Shown piece after piece: positions 17,594 to 26,957 of a DNA stretch of 64,000 nucleotides. This stretch comes from Candidatus Kapaibacterium sp. (GTDB lineage: Bacteria > Bacteroidota > Ignavibacteria > Kapaibacteriales > UBA7675): assembly GCA_028284775.1 (NCBI GenBank), contig JANQRB010000015.1, forward strand, positions 62,001-126,000, read 5' to 3'. The first letter of the stretch is position 1, and each line of letters begins with the position of its first letter. The position numbers and the translations under genes were made by a program. The notes under the pieces are model-generated. The model searched no databases. It was given only the letters and a program-made list of their open reading frames with translations, and was not told the DNA's origin.

Positions 17594-18079
17594 TCAGCTC
17601 TGGCTTGTCTCCTGATTCAAAAACTTCTGTATCTGCCTCCGATGACGCAGCACATGGACGATGGCGTGCTCCAATAAGCTTTCCAAATCATAGATCGTCC
17701 AGGAAGTCTTGATGAGCGTATGCAGCAACTCCTCATCCGTCAACTGATGTTTATTGGCCAGCGTGGCAAGCGTATACCTGAACATCAAGTCCAGTTGGCT
17801 GCGGGCATCGGCGATTGATGCGACCGATACCGAATGCTCTTCTTCCCTTTCGTTAAATCGTTTGCGGATGTAGTTGGCGTACAAGTAACCGGCGCCAATA
17901 ACATGGCTCAGCACTCCTTGAATGCTGCGCATTTCAGCGTAGTCGCTATCCGGATCGGCAATACGGCTAAACTGCTCGTGGCTGATCCCGCCCAACAGGG
18001 ATTTCAACTCATCCAGGGCCCTGGCATATTCGTCGGTCAAGGCTCCGATTGGACCACTGTGGAAACTGGCGTGAGTCAT
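17594..18079 (-). CDS. DinB-family (four-helix) protein
   Basis: A 161-residue helical protein. It matches the DinB/YfiT-like metalloenzyme superfamily: LDELKSLLGGISHEQFSRI, then SIQGVLSHVIGAGYLYANYI with the first metal-ligand His, and SLLEHAIVHVLRHRRQI with the paired histidines near the C-terminus. Members bind a metal through three His and include thiol-dependent S-transferases; the substrate here is unknown. It is monocistronic as far as can be seen. Confidence 0.85.
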   Translation of the reverse strand: MTHASFHSGPIGALTDEYARALDELKSLLGGISHEQFSRIADPDSDYAEMRSIQGVLSHVIGAGYLYANYIRKRFNEREEEHSVSVASIADARSQLDLMFRYTLATLANKHQLTDEELLHTLIKTSWTIYDLESLLEHAIVHVLRHRRQIQKFLNQETSQS

Positions 18080-18226
18080 ATGCGATGTCCGGTTGATGCT
18101 GACTGCAGTCGTTGAGTAAAATTACATAATGGCTGCGTAATTCCACGAGGCATCTCGATAAATCGGATTGTCGTCTGGCGTCGGATAAGTGCGCTTTGAG
18201 ACCGCCGGACTGGCATTTGCTTCGTT

Positions 18227-19519
18227 TTACTTGAGTCGCCCGGACTTCAGAAGTGCCGTTACTTCTTCCGTGCCCATCCCTGTCATTCGGTCATGAACAA
18301 TGGCGCCGGCCCGAAGTAAGGACTTGACCACCGCCTTGTGGTTGCCGCCTTTGGGTCCGTGGACCGAGGCATAAACGGCATTGGCCAGGGCCGTGCCGCC
18401 AAAGCAATCAAGGCTTTCCAGGTCAAGGTCGGGTTTGAAGCGCAGCAGCACATCAATCATAGCGGCATGGCCGAAATAGGAAGCGCGATGCAGTGCCGTG
18501 CCATGCCAGTTGCGAATGTCGACAGGTATACCGGACCGCAGCATCAGGTCTACCGCTTCGATGCGGTTTTCATCGACAGCATCGAGCATCATCAGGCGGT
18601 CGTGTTCGCTGAGTCCGGCGATCAGATCGGGCTCTTGTTTCAGCAGGGCATGCAGTTCCTCGGCCTCGTTGCGCATGCAGTGGGCGAAAAATCGATCGCT
18701 GCGGCTGAGTTGCGTGTCAGCGCCGCGTTGAAGTAGCAGCTCTTCCGCCGATTGCCGGCCATAACGATGAGCGAGCGCATAGGCTGTCAGCCCCTCAGGC
18801 GTCTGCGCATCGATCTTTGCGCCATGATCGAGCAAGAGCGCAATTGTAGCGGCATTGCGGCCGCGAACGATTGCGTGATGCAGGGCATTGGGCGCATACT
18901 CGTTCGGATCGGCGCCATAGCGCAGAAGCAGTTGTGTTCCGTCGATATCGTCGAAGTCAAGTTTACGTTTCAGGACGTTGGTGCCGGCCACTCGAGCTCC
19001 GGACTCCAACAGCAATCGTAAACAGGCCTGATCATTATGCTCCGCGGCGTGATATAACGACTCGTTATCGTCAGGCGAAGCGCCTGCATCGAGTAATAGT
19101 TTCGTCAGTGCTGCGTTGTTTGCCACCCCGGCGGCAAGGTAGAGTACCGTCAGCCGGCTGTCGGGATCTTGCGCCGAACTGTAGCTGGAATTGGGATCTG
19201 CACCCGCCCGAAGGAGTAGTCCCGCCGATTCGACGATGTCTGCCGCCTGCTGCGCCCCGTCCCTGTGGAAGGGCGAGACCGCCAGGTAGTGCAGGACCGT
19301 TAGATTGCGCGGGGGTATTGTTTGTCGGGCAAGCGCGGGCTTTTCCTGAAGCTGCCGGCGCACAAAATCTGAGTTGCCGAGAATCGCCGCGCTGCAGATA
19401 TTCGCCCTTCGCAGGTGCGGATTCTCCCGGACGAGGCGCCGGGCCTGTTGTTCCCGGCGTTCAAAAATCGCCCTTAAGAAAGACGATTCTATCGCGTCTG
19501 AAGATCGATCGATGCTCAT
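18227..19519 (-). CDS. Ankyrin-repeat protein
   Basis: A 430-residue protein, nearly all ankyrin repeats. Repeated blocks such as LLLRAGADPN, TKLLLDAGASPDDNE, LLLRYGADPNEYAPNALHHA, LLLDHGAKIDAQTPEGLTA and VLLRFKPDLDLES recur at about 33-residue spacing. No signal peptide or enzymatic domain is present, so it is probably a cytoplasmic scaffold. The start MSIDRSSDAIESSFLRAIFE is the first Met of the frame and fits well. Confidence 0.9.
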   Translation of the reverse strand: MSIDRSSDAIESSFLRAIFERREQQARRLVRENPHLRRANICSAAILGNSDFVRRQLQEKPALARQTIPPRNLTVLHYLAVSPFHRDGAQQAADIVESAGLLLRAGADPNSSYSSAQDPDSRLTVLYLAAGVANNAALTKLLLDAGASPDDNESLYHAAEHNDQACLRLLLESGARVAGTNVLKRKLDFDDIDGTQLLLRYGADPNEYAPNALHHAIVRGRNAATIALLLDHGAKIDAQTPEGLTAYALAHRYGRQSAEELLLQRGADTQLSRSDRFFAHCMRNEAEELHALLKQEPDLIAGLSEHDRLMMLDAVDENRIEAVDLMLRSGIPVDIRNWHGTALHRASYFGHAAMIDVLLRFKPDLDLESLDCFGGTALANAVYASVHGPKGGNHKAVVKSLLRAGAIVHDRMTGMGTEEVTALLKSGRLK

Positions 19520-19802
19520 TCCGGCTGTCCGTGTTGTTTGGTGGACAATTTACACGATGTCAGCGGATTTTGTATCGATGCCTGGAGATTTTTGAAAGTC
19601 GGACCAAAGCCCGCCGTGAAGAGGAGCTAATTCAATGGCCGGACTCCTTGTTACCTTGATTGCGCGATCAGGGCAAGTGCCGCCTGATGTACAATGCGCA
19701 GCGGAGAAGGCTTTATCGCCCGACGACAGTAGTTCCAGGTACGCCGGCAATCTGCTCCTTTGCCCGTAGGTATCCCCCGGATAAAGACCGCCGGTAGCCG
19801 CT

Positions 19803-20375
19803 TTATTCTGTGCAGCTGGTAGCGGTGGCCAGGCTGATCGTCACAGCATCCCCGGCGTCGATCGTCAGCTCGGAGCCGCTGCTGAGTTCCACAGTGTGGC
19901 AGAGATCGTCAGGGTCGACGGAGCAGGCATTCAGAGCGGAAAGATCTATCGCATCGAACCAGAAATCAACGCTTCCGTCCGCCTCCACAGCACCAAAATT
20001 AACACCGTGAGGAACCACAGTGCCGTTGATCTTTAGTTTTGTTCCATTAGCTCCTAACTGGGGCGGCAAGGTGGAATAGTTGGCGGGCGCCAGCTGTCCG
20101 GATCCTGAAATATGAAGTAAGACGGAGCAGTGCTCTTCTCCGCTTCGGAACAAAGCTTCGAGAGGCTCTTGTTCGCTTACAGGCCCCGGTGCATTAGACA
20201 CGATCGTCGTAACATCGTAGCTGATCGTTGCCAGGGGCGCATCGACAGACCGGTCTGCCCTCAGCTCAACTCGTTCTTCGGGTTGGGTGCCGGGAGTACA
20301 TGAATTACACAGACATAATGCAATACAGGCCAGGAATTGTTTTTTTCGTATTTGCGGGAGACATATCATTTTCAC
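19803..20375 (-). CDS. Predicted lipoprotein, unknown function
   Basis: A 190-residue protein with a lipoprotein signal: charged n-region (IRKKQ), hydrophobic core and lipobox LCNSC. The mature part is acidic and beta-rich (TVELSSGSELTIDAGDAVTI), with four extra cysteines that could form disulfides. I do not recognise a family. It is flanked by unrelated genes on both sides. Confidence 0.7.
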   Translation of the reverse strand: MKMICLPQIRKKQFLACIALCLCNSCTPGTQPEERVELRADRSVDAPLATISYDVTTIVSNAPGPVSEQEPLEALFRSGEEHCSVLLHISGSGQLAPANYSTLPPQLGANGTKLKINGTVVPHGVNFGAVEADGSVDFWFDAIDLSALNACSVDPDDLCHTVELSSGSELTIDAGDAVTISLATATSCTE

Positions 20376-20750
20376 TACCTCATAATTAGAATGCCGAATT
20401 CGCTGCTACTTGTCTTTGGACAGGTATCACTTGAATTCACGATGCCGCGGAGTCAATGCCGACGGCTGGTCAGCTAAGCTCCGGCGCGAGTGTACAGATC
20501 ATATGTTTATAGGGCGATTGCCAAAAAGGTAACACCGGAAATCTCATCCGTCCTGACAGGCAGCATTGTAGAGTTTCGATGTGGCTAAGCGGGAACAACT
20601 CGCCGGGAATGTTCGTCAGGCCATCTTGGGGAGTGTTGTCCGGGGGAAATGACCGATGCGGCTTTCCGACGATACTCTTTGCACGACTCTTCAATTTTCC
20701 GTTACTTCGGCGGGCGGGTTTGTTCTTCCACTAGCACAGGAATCGATGAG

Positions 20751-21464
20751 ATGACAAGCGTTCGACCGGTATTGATGTGCCTGCTTCTCGGCATCACAAG
20801 CCTGGCTGTCGGCCAGGACAGCGTGCGCTTCAGCGGCAGCGTTCAGGTGGACGGCAGCGAGCGTTTCACTATGGAAACCACTATACGCAAGCAGGACGGC
20901 CTCGTCAAGCGGACGGTCGACTTTTACGCCGGCAAAGAGCGAATCATGAACGTCGTCAGCGAATTCAGCAGTTCGCCCCTCAAAATGCGATCCGTGAAGC
21001 TTGAAGACTTTCGCACGGGCCGGCAGGAATTTATCGAGCAACAGGGACAGCAATACCGTTTGCGTTCAAAGAAGAATGCGCGCGAGGACATGGAAGAGGG
21101 CACGATCGAAGAAGATGAGGATGAACCGCTGCTCAGCTCGTACATGATCGGTGAATTCATCGTTCAGAATCTGGCGCGCCTGAGGGCGAATGAAGAGCTT
21201 GAATTCGAGTTGGCGGTGCCGTCGCGCCTCGAACAGATAGGCTTTGACCTGGAACTCACGGGCGAAAAAGATTGTGCGGGAGAGGCTTGCTACGAAATTA
21301 CCATGAGCGCTTCATCGTGGATCATCAGGCAGCTCGTAGACCCGATCATGTTTTATTTTCAAAAGGCTGCACCACATCGGCTGCTGCAGTACAAAGGGCG
21401 TCTGTCGCCCACCGACGACAATGGCGATGATCTTGACGGCGCGATTATCTACAACTATGAGTGA
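20751..21464 (+). CDS. Exported protein, DUF3108-like
   Basis: About 237 residues from the ATG at 20751, preferred over an in-frame upstream start because it gives a clean signal peptide (VLMCLLLGITSLAVGQ). The mature domain is beta-rich: repeated strands with YYSVKSR-like periodicity, a glutamate-rich loop (EEGTIEEDEDE), then VPSRLEQIGFDLELTG. This resembles periplasmic, outer-membrane-linked DUF3108-type beta proteins. The assignment is loose. No catalytic residues are visible. Confidence 0.6.
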   Translation: MTSVRPVLMCLLLGITSLAVGQDSVRFSGSVQVDGSERFTMETTIRKQDGLVKRTVDFYAGKERIMNVVSEFSSSPLKMRSVKLEDFRTGRQEFIEQQGQQYRLRSKKNAREDMEEGTIEEDEDEPLLSSYMIGEFIVQNLARLRANEELEFELAVPSRLEQIGFDLELTGEKDCAGEACYEITMSASSWIIRQLVDPIMFYFQKAAPHRLLQYKGRLSPTDDNGDDLDGAIIYNYE

Positions 21465-21636
21465 CCTCTGTTGCCCGAGATATGTTGTCTCGACCCGTCG
21501 ACGCCTTGCGGTATGCCGGGCGCTCACTGATTGCGGAAATCATTTTGCCTGCGATGCGAATGAATAGGAAGCCGAGAAAGCGTCGGCCGCGCCTGCAGGG
21601 AGTTCCTGCCTTGCAATCCCTTCGGCGCGATAGCCT

Positions 21637-24600
21637 TTAGGAATGCTGCGTGGCCAGCATAATTTCGACGCGTGTGCCCGCCGCATTGCCGAGCTGATCG
21701 TAGAGATCGGTGACGTGAATCTGCATTCGCTGCTGCATTTTTTCGCTCATTATCTTGAGTCTGTCACGCGCCACCTTCATTCCGATCGACAAATGATTCG
21801 CCGAACGTTTCTGTTGCAATTCCTGCGCTCGCACGCGTCCGACACCATTGTCTTCGATTGTATAGATGACGCTGTCGCCACTCGCCCGAACAACGATGCT
21901 TATGCGCCCGCCGCTATCGCGATTACGCAAACCGTGAACAATGGCATTCTCCACGTAGGGCTGCAGGAGCATCGGCGGTATCATCTGGTCCTGCGGATCG
22001 ATCGTCGAATCGATCACAATCGAATAGCTTAGGCGATCTTCAAAACGCAGATTTTCGAGCTCCAGATAGAGCTCCAGGATTTGCAGCTCCTGCGCCAACG
22101 CTATTTCTTCCCGTTTCGAATTTTCGACGACCATGCGCATCAAATGAGCGAAACGGGCAAGATAGTCGTAGGCGGTATTGGCGTTATGCTGTAGAATGAA
22201 ATGCTGGATGGAACAGAGTGAGTTAAACAGGAAATGCGGGTTCATCTGCAGGCGCAGCGCTTCCAGCTCCGACTCCAGTACTTTGCGCTGCAAGGCCGCC
22301 TTGCGCTGCTCGCTGCGGAAGCGGAAGCGGACAAATGCAAAGGCAAGGCCGAACAAAGCGGCGAAAACAGCGCTGCGAAATCCCATCGTTGTCCACCAGG
22401 CAGGATCGATTATCAGCGTGATGGCAATACCTTCTGTGTTCCAGACGCCGTCATTATTCGAGCCTTTGACCCGAAAGGTGTAGGTGCCGCCCGCAAGGTC
22501 GGTATAAGCGGCATAGCGGCGCGTACCGCTGTTAACCCACTGTGGATCGATGCCGTCAAGGATGTATGAGTATTGATGTTTCGAAGGATTCGTATAATCG
22601 AGGGCCGCAAAGCGGAAGGAGATGAAGTTGTCCCGGTAGGACAATCGGACGGTATCGCCGTTAAACAATTCGCGCTGCCGCGGTCGATCGAAAACGCGCA
22701 GCTCCGTAATAACCACCGGCGGTATGTGAGGATTGTCCTTAACATTGTCCGGATGAAAATGCACATAACCTTCCAGGCCGCCTACAAACAGTTCGCCGCT
22801 GGGATGATGCCGGTGATACGCGCCGAAATAGAATTCATCGATACCCAGGCCGTCGCTTTTGTCGTAGTTCCGAAACTCCAGTGTGCTCAGGTTAAGACGC
22901 GTGATACCTTTGTTGGTGCTCAGCCAGAGATGGCCGTTTCGATCAGGCAAAATACCGAACACCGAATTGCTCGCCAGGCCATCCGACTCTGTAAAGCGTT
23001 GAAATGAATCGGTGTTCTTAATGTAGCGATTCAGACCATGGCCAAAAGCGGCAGCCCAAATCGTACCGCTTTCGTCGGCATTGATGCACCAGACGGCATT
23101 CGAACTGATCGAGCTGGAATCGTGTGGGTCATGAATGTAAGTCTTGACAAACTGTTCGCTTGCGCGGTTGAAAATCTTGATTCCTTCGTTTGTACCCAGC
23201 CACAACAAATCGCGGTCGTATTCGAAAATGGAAAACACAAAACGTCTAATATTGGTTCTGGTCGAGTCGGGTCTGAAATACTTAGCGAAACTATCCGATG
23301 CGGCATCGTAGCGCTGCAGGCCGTAGGAAGTGCCGATCCACAGAACGCCCCGCCGGTCCGTCAGCAGAGAATACACGCCGTCTTTCATCGAACCCATGCC
23401 GCGTCTCTCGTGATCATAATAACGAACCGAGCCGTCGTCGGGATTGTAGCTTGTTAACTGTGAGTAAGAGCAGGCCATCCAGATTAAGCCGCTGCTATCC
23501 TGACTTATAGCATTGACAGGGTAGTAGCGGTCGTTTTCCTCTGCCAGTTTGTAATGGGAAACCGTTGGCCTGTCGTCTTTCATGCGGCTGGTCCTGACGC
23601 CGACATCGGTTCCAACCCACAGAGAGTTGTTTTTATCGAGCAAAAGGGATCGGACGTACCAGGGCGATGTGCGCTCGACACCCACATCAAGATTGCTCTC
23701 CGAGGAAAAGCGCAGAGGTTTGAGGTCAATTTTGCACAGTCCGCTGCGGCCTCCGACCCAAAGGATACCCTGTGGATCGTAGAGCAAATTCAGGATCATT
23801 TCATTCATCCAGCCGATCTTTGTTTCTGAATTGGTGTCGTAATGTTGTGTGGAACCATTACTCAAGTCATAGCGAATCAGCCCCAGATTAAAAACGGAGA
23901 TCCAGAGTCTGTTCCGAAGATCCTTGACAAAGTGGTGAATTCTATGTCGAGCTCGAAAGCCCGTGAATGGGTATTGCGGAAGCGTCAGTAGCAATTTTGC
24001 TTGATGAGTCTTCAGATCAAGTTGCCAGATTTCTTTGTTGAGAGCGACCAATAAACCGCGCTGATCGTCCAGGAGCATGTCATTAACGTACTTGTTAGAG
24101 ATCTGGCTGGGATCAGTTGTTCGACTGTCTGCTGATATCAGTTCGTGCCTGCGGCCCGTTTGCAGCCTGCTGTCGTAGCTGTACAAACCCTCGCTTGTAG
24201 CAAACCACAGCAAGCCCGAGGGATCCTTAACTATTTTATGAACGCGCGTACATTGCATGCACGGTGCTCCTGATTCGGCAGTCCGCCAGATCTTTGACAA
24301 TTTCTGGTCGACTCGCTCGAAATGGCCCTTAGTCTTATCGAAAATGTAAATCTGGCCTGATGTTGTGCAGAGCCACAGACCTGCGTCAGCGTCATCGTGA
24401 ATTACGGCGATCGATGATTTGCCGGGTCCGGCGATCGACGTGGAGTCCGGGCTGTAGATAGTACATCGCTCGCTGCGCCGGTCGAATCGATTGAGTTTGC
24501 CGTCGTTGGTGCCGATCCAGATTGTGCCCTCCCGGTCTTCGTGGAGAACAATGATGCCGTTAGCTGAAATCGAGTAGGGATCGCGCCGATCGGACCTGAA

Positions 24601-24921
24601 GACCCGAAACTCGTAGCCATCGAATTTATTCAAACCGCCGTCGGTGCCAATCCACAGAAATCCTTTGCTATCCCGCAGGAATGTGCTGACCTGCCGGTCT
24701 GACAGGCCGAATTCGATAAAGTCGTCTTGCAAGTGATAGTAATCATTGCCGGGGGAATTGACCGGATACAATTTGCCGGTTGTCGCGAATCCGCTTGCGG
24801 CGAAGGTCAGGTGAACAGCGCACACAAGCAAGAATCTACGCCAACTGCTATCGGAGTTCCGGCATTCCCCGCCATAAGGTGCCCGCCAGGGAGTAGGCAT
24901 GGGGAGTTCTCCAAATCGCAT
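21637..24921 (-). CDS. Reg_prop/Y_Y_Y sensor histidine kinase (LytS-type core)
   Basis: A 1094-residue membrane sensor. After a signal peptide (FLLVCAVHLTFAASGFA, about 30-47) comes a periplasmic double propeller of Reg_prop blades, recognisable by repeated GLLWFATSEGLYSYD / ILWVGGRSGLCKID / LLWLGTNEGIKIF blocks. A Y_Y_Y domain follows (YSYILDGIDPQWVNSG ... GTYTFRVKGSNNDGVW), then one membrane helix (AVFAALFGLAFAFVRF). The cytoplasmic part is a His_kinase core with H896 in LQMNPHFLFNSLCS and an ATPase domain (ENAIVHGLRNR, DNGVG). The LytTR regulator at 25475 is divergent and is its obvious partner. In Bacteroidota this architecture usually senses glycans or other extracellular nutrients. Confidence 0.92.
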   Translation of the reverse strand: MRFGELPMPTPWRAPYGGECRNSDSSWRRFLLVCAVHLTFAASGFATTGKLYPVNSPGNDYYHLQDDFIEFGLSDRQVSTFLRDSKGFLWIGTDGGLNKFDGYEFRVFRSDRRDPYSISANGIIVLHEDREGTIWIGTNDGKLNRFDRRSERCTIYSPDSTSIAGPGKSSIAVIHDDADAGLWLCTTSGQIYIFDKTKGHFERVDQKLSKIWRTAESGAPCMQCTRVHKIVKDPSGLLWFATSEGLYSYDSRLQTGRRHELISADSRTTDPSQISNKYVNDMLLDDQRGLLVALNKEIWQLDLKTHQAKLLLTLPQYPFTGFRARHRIHHFVKDLRNRLWISVFNLGLIRYDLSNGSTQHYDTNSETKIGWMNEMILNLLYDPQGILWVGGRSGLCKIDLKPLRFSSESNLDVGVERTSPWYVRSLLLDKNNSLWVGTDVGVRTSRMKDDRPTVSHYKLAEENDRYYPVNAISQDSSGLIWMACSYSQLTSYNPDDGSVRYYDHERRGMGSMKDGVYSLLTDRRGVLWIGTSYGLQRYDAASDSFAKYFRPDSTRTNIRRFVFSIFEYDRDLLWLGTNEGIKIFNRASEQFVKTYIHDPHDSSSISSNAVWCINADESGTIWAAAFGHGLNRYIKNTDSFQRFTESDGLASNSVFGILPDRNGHLWLSTNKGITRLNLSTLEFRNYDKSDGLGIDEFYFGAYHRHHPSGELFVGGLEGYVHFHPDNVKDNPHIPPVVITELRVFDRPRQRELFNGDTVRLSYRDNFISFRFAALDYTNPSKHQYSYILDGIDPQWVNSGTRRYAAYTDLAGGTYTFRVKGSNNDGVWNTEGIAITLIIDPAWWTTMGFRSAVFAALFGLAFAFVRFRFRSEQRKAALQRKVLESELEALRLQMNPHFLFNSLCSIQHFILQHNANTAYDYLARFAHLMRMVVENSKREEIALAQELQILELYLELENLRFEDRLSYSIVIDSTIDPQDQMIPPMLLQPYVENAIVHGLRNRDSGGRISIVVRASGDSVIYTIEDNGVGRVRAQELQQKRSANHLSIGMKVARDRLKIMSEKMQQRMQIHVTDLYDQLGNAAGTRVEIMLATQHS

Positions 24922-25474
24922 TTTTGACGAAGCGGCGGCAGAACAATAGGCCGAAAAAATAGCTCAATTGTTAGGCGGTCGCAAGTACCAATTTACTGGT
25001 TTGGAAATTTACCCAAGAATGTTTCGGCTTCGCCGACCGCAGATCCTACCGCACATTTGCCGTCCCGTCGGTTGCCGAAGATTTCAAAGCCGGTCGTGTA
25101 ATCAGGTCTGAACAGTCGGCGAAATTTTCTCGGAATACGATCGACTGATGATTTCATTTTCATAGGATCGGATTATTGAGTTATTTGCGACCCCGTGGAC
25201 GCACTGCGTCTCAAAGCGCGGTCAAAAACACATCAAATCGCCCCGGCTGAGTCCAATCTTCTTTTTTTGCGCATTACGCCGAATCACCCACGGTGTCCTG
25301 CAAGTGATAAGGAAAGGGAATTCAATTGGCGTCAGGTCAATTCTTTTCACTGCGTCAACTCACAAGCAAAGGCAATTGCGAGCCTGATTTGTCCGCCTGC
25401 GAACTCTATTTGTACCGGCGCGGCGTTAAAAATTCGCTAGACCCTTCGAATCAATCGGAAAGGAAAGAAGTCTC
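24922..25474. other. Divergent promoter region between sensor and LytTR regulator
   Basis: The 553 bp gap holds the promoters of both genes. It is AT-richer than its surroundings and contains no convincing gene. A GGAAAGGAAAG purine run before 25475 acts as the ribosome site of the regulator. Confidence 0.45.
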
Positions 25475-26227
25475 ATGATGAGTGCTATCATACTTGAAGA
25501 CGAGGTCAAGAATCGCGAGATATTGTACACATTACTCGGACGATACTGTCCTCAGGTTCACATTCTGGCCTGTGCGGCATCAGTTGCAGACGGACGTGCG
25601 CTCCTTCGAGAGAACAGTCCCGACATCTTATTTCTGGATGTCGAACTGTCGGACGGCGACTGTTTCGAGCTGCTGGAATCGAGCGCTGACCTTTCGTCGC
25701 ATTTAATATTCACTACCGCCTACAGTCACTATGCCGTCCGCGCAATCAAATTTGCCGCGCTCGACTACCTGCTTAAACCTATCATCGTCGGTGAACTGAA
25801 AGAGGCGGTCGCCAAGGCCGAAGCCTCATCTGCCGGCTCGCCGGCCTCACGCGACAAAGTTCAGACTTTTCTCACGCATCGTCCTTCTCCAAACCTGACG
25901 AGCGACAAAATCGCCCTGCCGACGCTCGATGGTTTTGTGCTGGTGCATCTCGCCGAAATAATTCGCTTCGAGGCGCGCGGAAACTATACATTGGTTGTTA
26001 CCACAACAGATGAAGAGCTGACCGTATCAAGATTAATCCAAGATTTCGAGACATTGCTGGCCGATGACAACTTTTGCCGAATTCACAAAACGCACCTGGT
26101 CAATCTGCGGCATGTGAAAAAGTATGTCAAAGGCAAGGGCGGCTTCGTTGTAATGTCCGACAACTCCCAGGTCGATGTCGCAGCCCGGAAGCGCGAAGGT
26201 TTTCTTGAGCGTCTGCGCAAAGCCTGA
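25475..26227 (+). CDS. LytTR-family response regulator
   Basis: A 250-residue regulator. The receiver spans about 1-120 with D9 in ILEDE, phosphoacceptor D55 in ILFLDVELSDGD, and Lys in DYLLKPI. The LytTR DNA-binding domain spans about 145-250 (IIRFEARGNYTLVVTT, then FCRIHKTHLVNLRHVK). It is divergent from the Reg_prop sensor kinase at 21637, the standard pairing for this kinase class. LytTR proteins usually activate a small number of target promoters; no direct-repeat site was identified here. Confidence 0.93.
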   Translation: MMSAIILEDEVKNREILYTLLGRYCPQVHILACAASVADGRALLRENSPDILFLDVELSDGDCFELLESSADLSSHLIFTTAYSHYAVRAIKFAALDYLLKPIIVGELKEAVAKAEASSAGSPASRDKVQTFLTHRPSPNLTSDKIALPTLDGFVLVHLAEIIRFEARGNYTLVVTTTDEELTVSRLIQDFETLLADDNFCRIHKTHLVNLRHVKKYVKGKGGFVVMSDNSQVDVAARKREGFLERLRKA

Positions 26228-26288
26228 GGCAGAAGTATCAAGAGCAAGACTGTCGGGCTCTTGCCTGCCATTACAAGCGGAGGAAAGG

Positions 26289-26321
26289 GGTGAGCGTCAT
26301 CCCAACCGGATGACGCTCACC
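26289..26321. terminator. Perfect 14-bp hairpin between convergent genes
   Basis: GGTGAGCGTCATCC and GGATGACGCTCACC form a perfect stem around the loop CAACC, in the gap between the plus-strand LytTR gene and a minus-strand gene. It has no clear T-tract, so it may be a bidirectional attenuating or mRNA-protecting structure rather than a classic terminator. Confidence 0.6.
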
Positions 26322-26373
26322 GGAAAGCTGATGAAGTCAAATGAGCTGTCAGACGGGCGCACGCATAGGCTCT

Positions 26374-26916
26374 TTATTTTGAGAAGGAGAAGTTAATGAT
26401 CGGCAAAAACTCGAAGGGATCGCCGGCCCGATTGATGTTAACAAGGCCGATTTGCAAGCCATGCAGGTTATCCGTAACATTAATAATGCCGAGCATGACA
26501 CCTTGCGTACTTTTGCTCGAATTGTAAAATCCGCTTTGCAAACCAGTGACGGAGCCGTCAACAAGATTGACGACGCCTTCCTGCCATCCGGTGAAATCAC
26601 CCTCGACGATATTAACCATGCCAAACTGAAGGCCGCTGGCACTGCCTTCGACTTTATTATACAGGCCGAATTGCAGACCGCTCAAGTCACCGCTTAACAT
26701 GTTGACAAGTCCATAATCAATCCCGGTCAGATCCTTGTTTTTGCCATAGATAAAATTTATTCGGAGTCCGGTAATCGAGTGATCCTCATTGACGATCTGA
26801 ATGGGGTTAAAGAGTGAAATTTGAATCGGCGACGTTGATTCGGCCCGTAGCGCCGAGCTGCCGATCAAGAAGATTAATGTCAGGATGAAACACGCATTTT
26901 TCACGAGAGTCTCCAT
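26374..26916 (-). CDS. LA_2272-type surface repeat protein
   Basis: A 180-residue exported protein (signal peptide NACFILTLIFLIGSSALRA) made of short repeats of the form GLxxGLxN: GIDYGLVNMLSGDLSGLQFG, then ASGLQFGMVNIVEGDFTGWQ, VTGLQSGFYN, MLGIINV, GLQIGLVNI. This is the signature of the LA_2272-family surface repeat, a beta-helix-like fold known from Leptospira and Bacteroidota. A role is not established; surface or outer-membrane location is likely. Confidence 0.8.
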   Translation of the reverse strand: METLVKNACFILTLIFLIGSSALRAESTSPIQISLFNPIQIVNEDHSITGLRINFIYGKNKDLTGIDYGLVNMLSGDLSGLQFGLYNKVEGSASGLQFGMVNIVEGDFTGWQEGVVNLVDGSVTGLQSGFYNSSKSTQGVMLGIINVTDNLHGLQIGLVNINRAGDPFEFLPIINFSFSK

Positions 26917-26957
26917 AGAATGTAAGTATTTGCAAATGCGAATGTCAGCCGATGAAG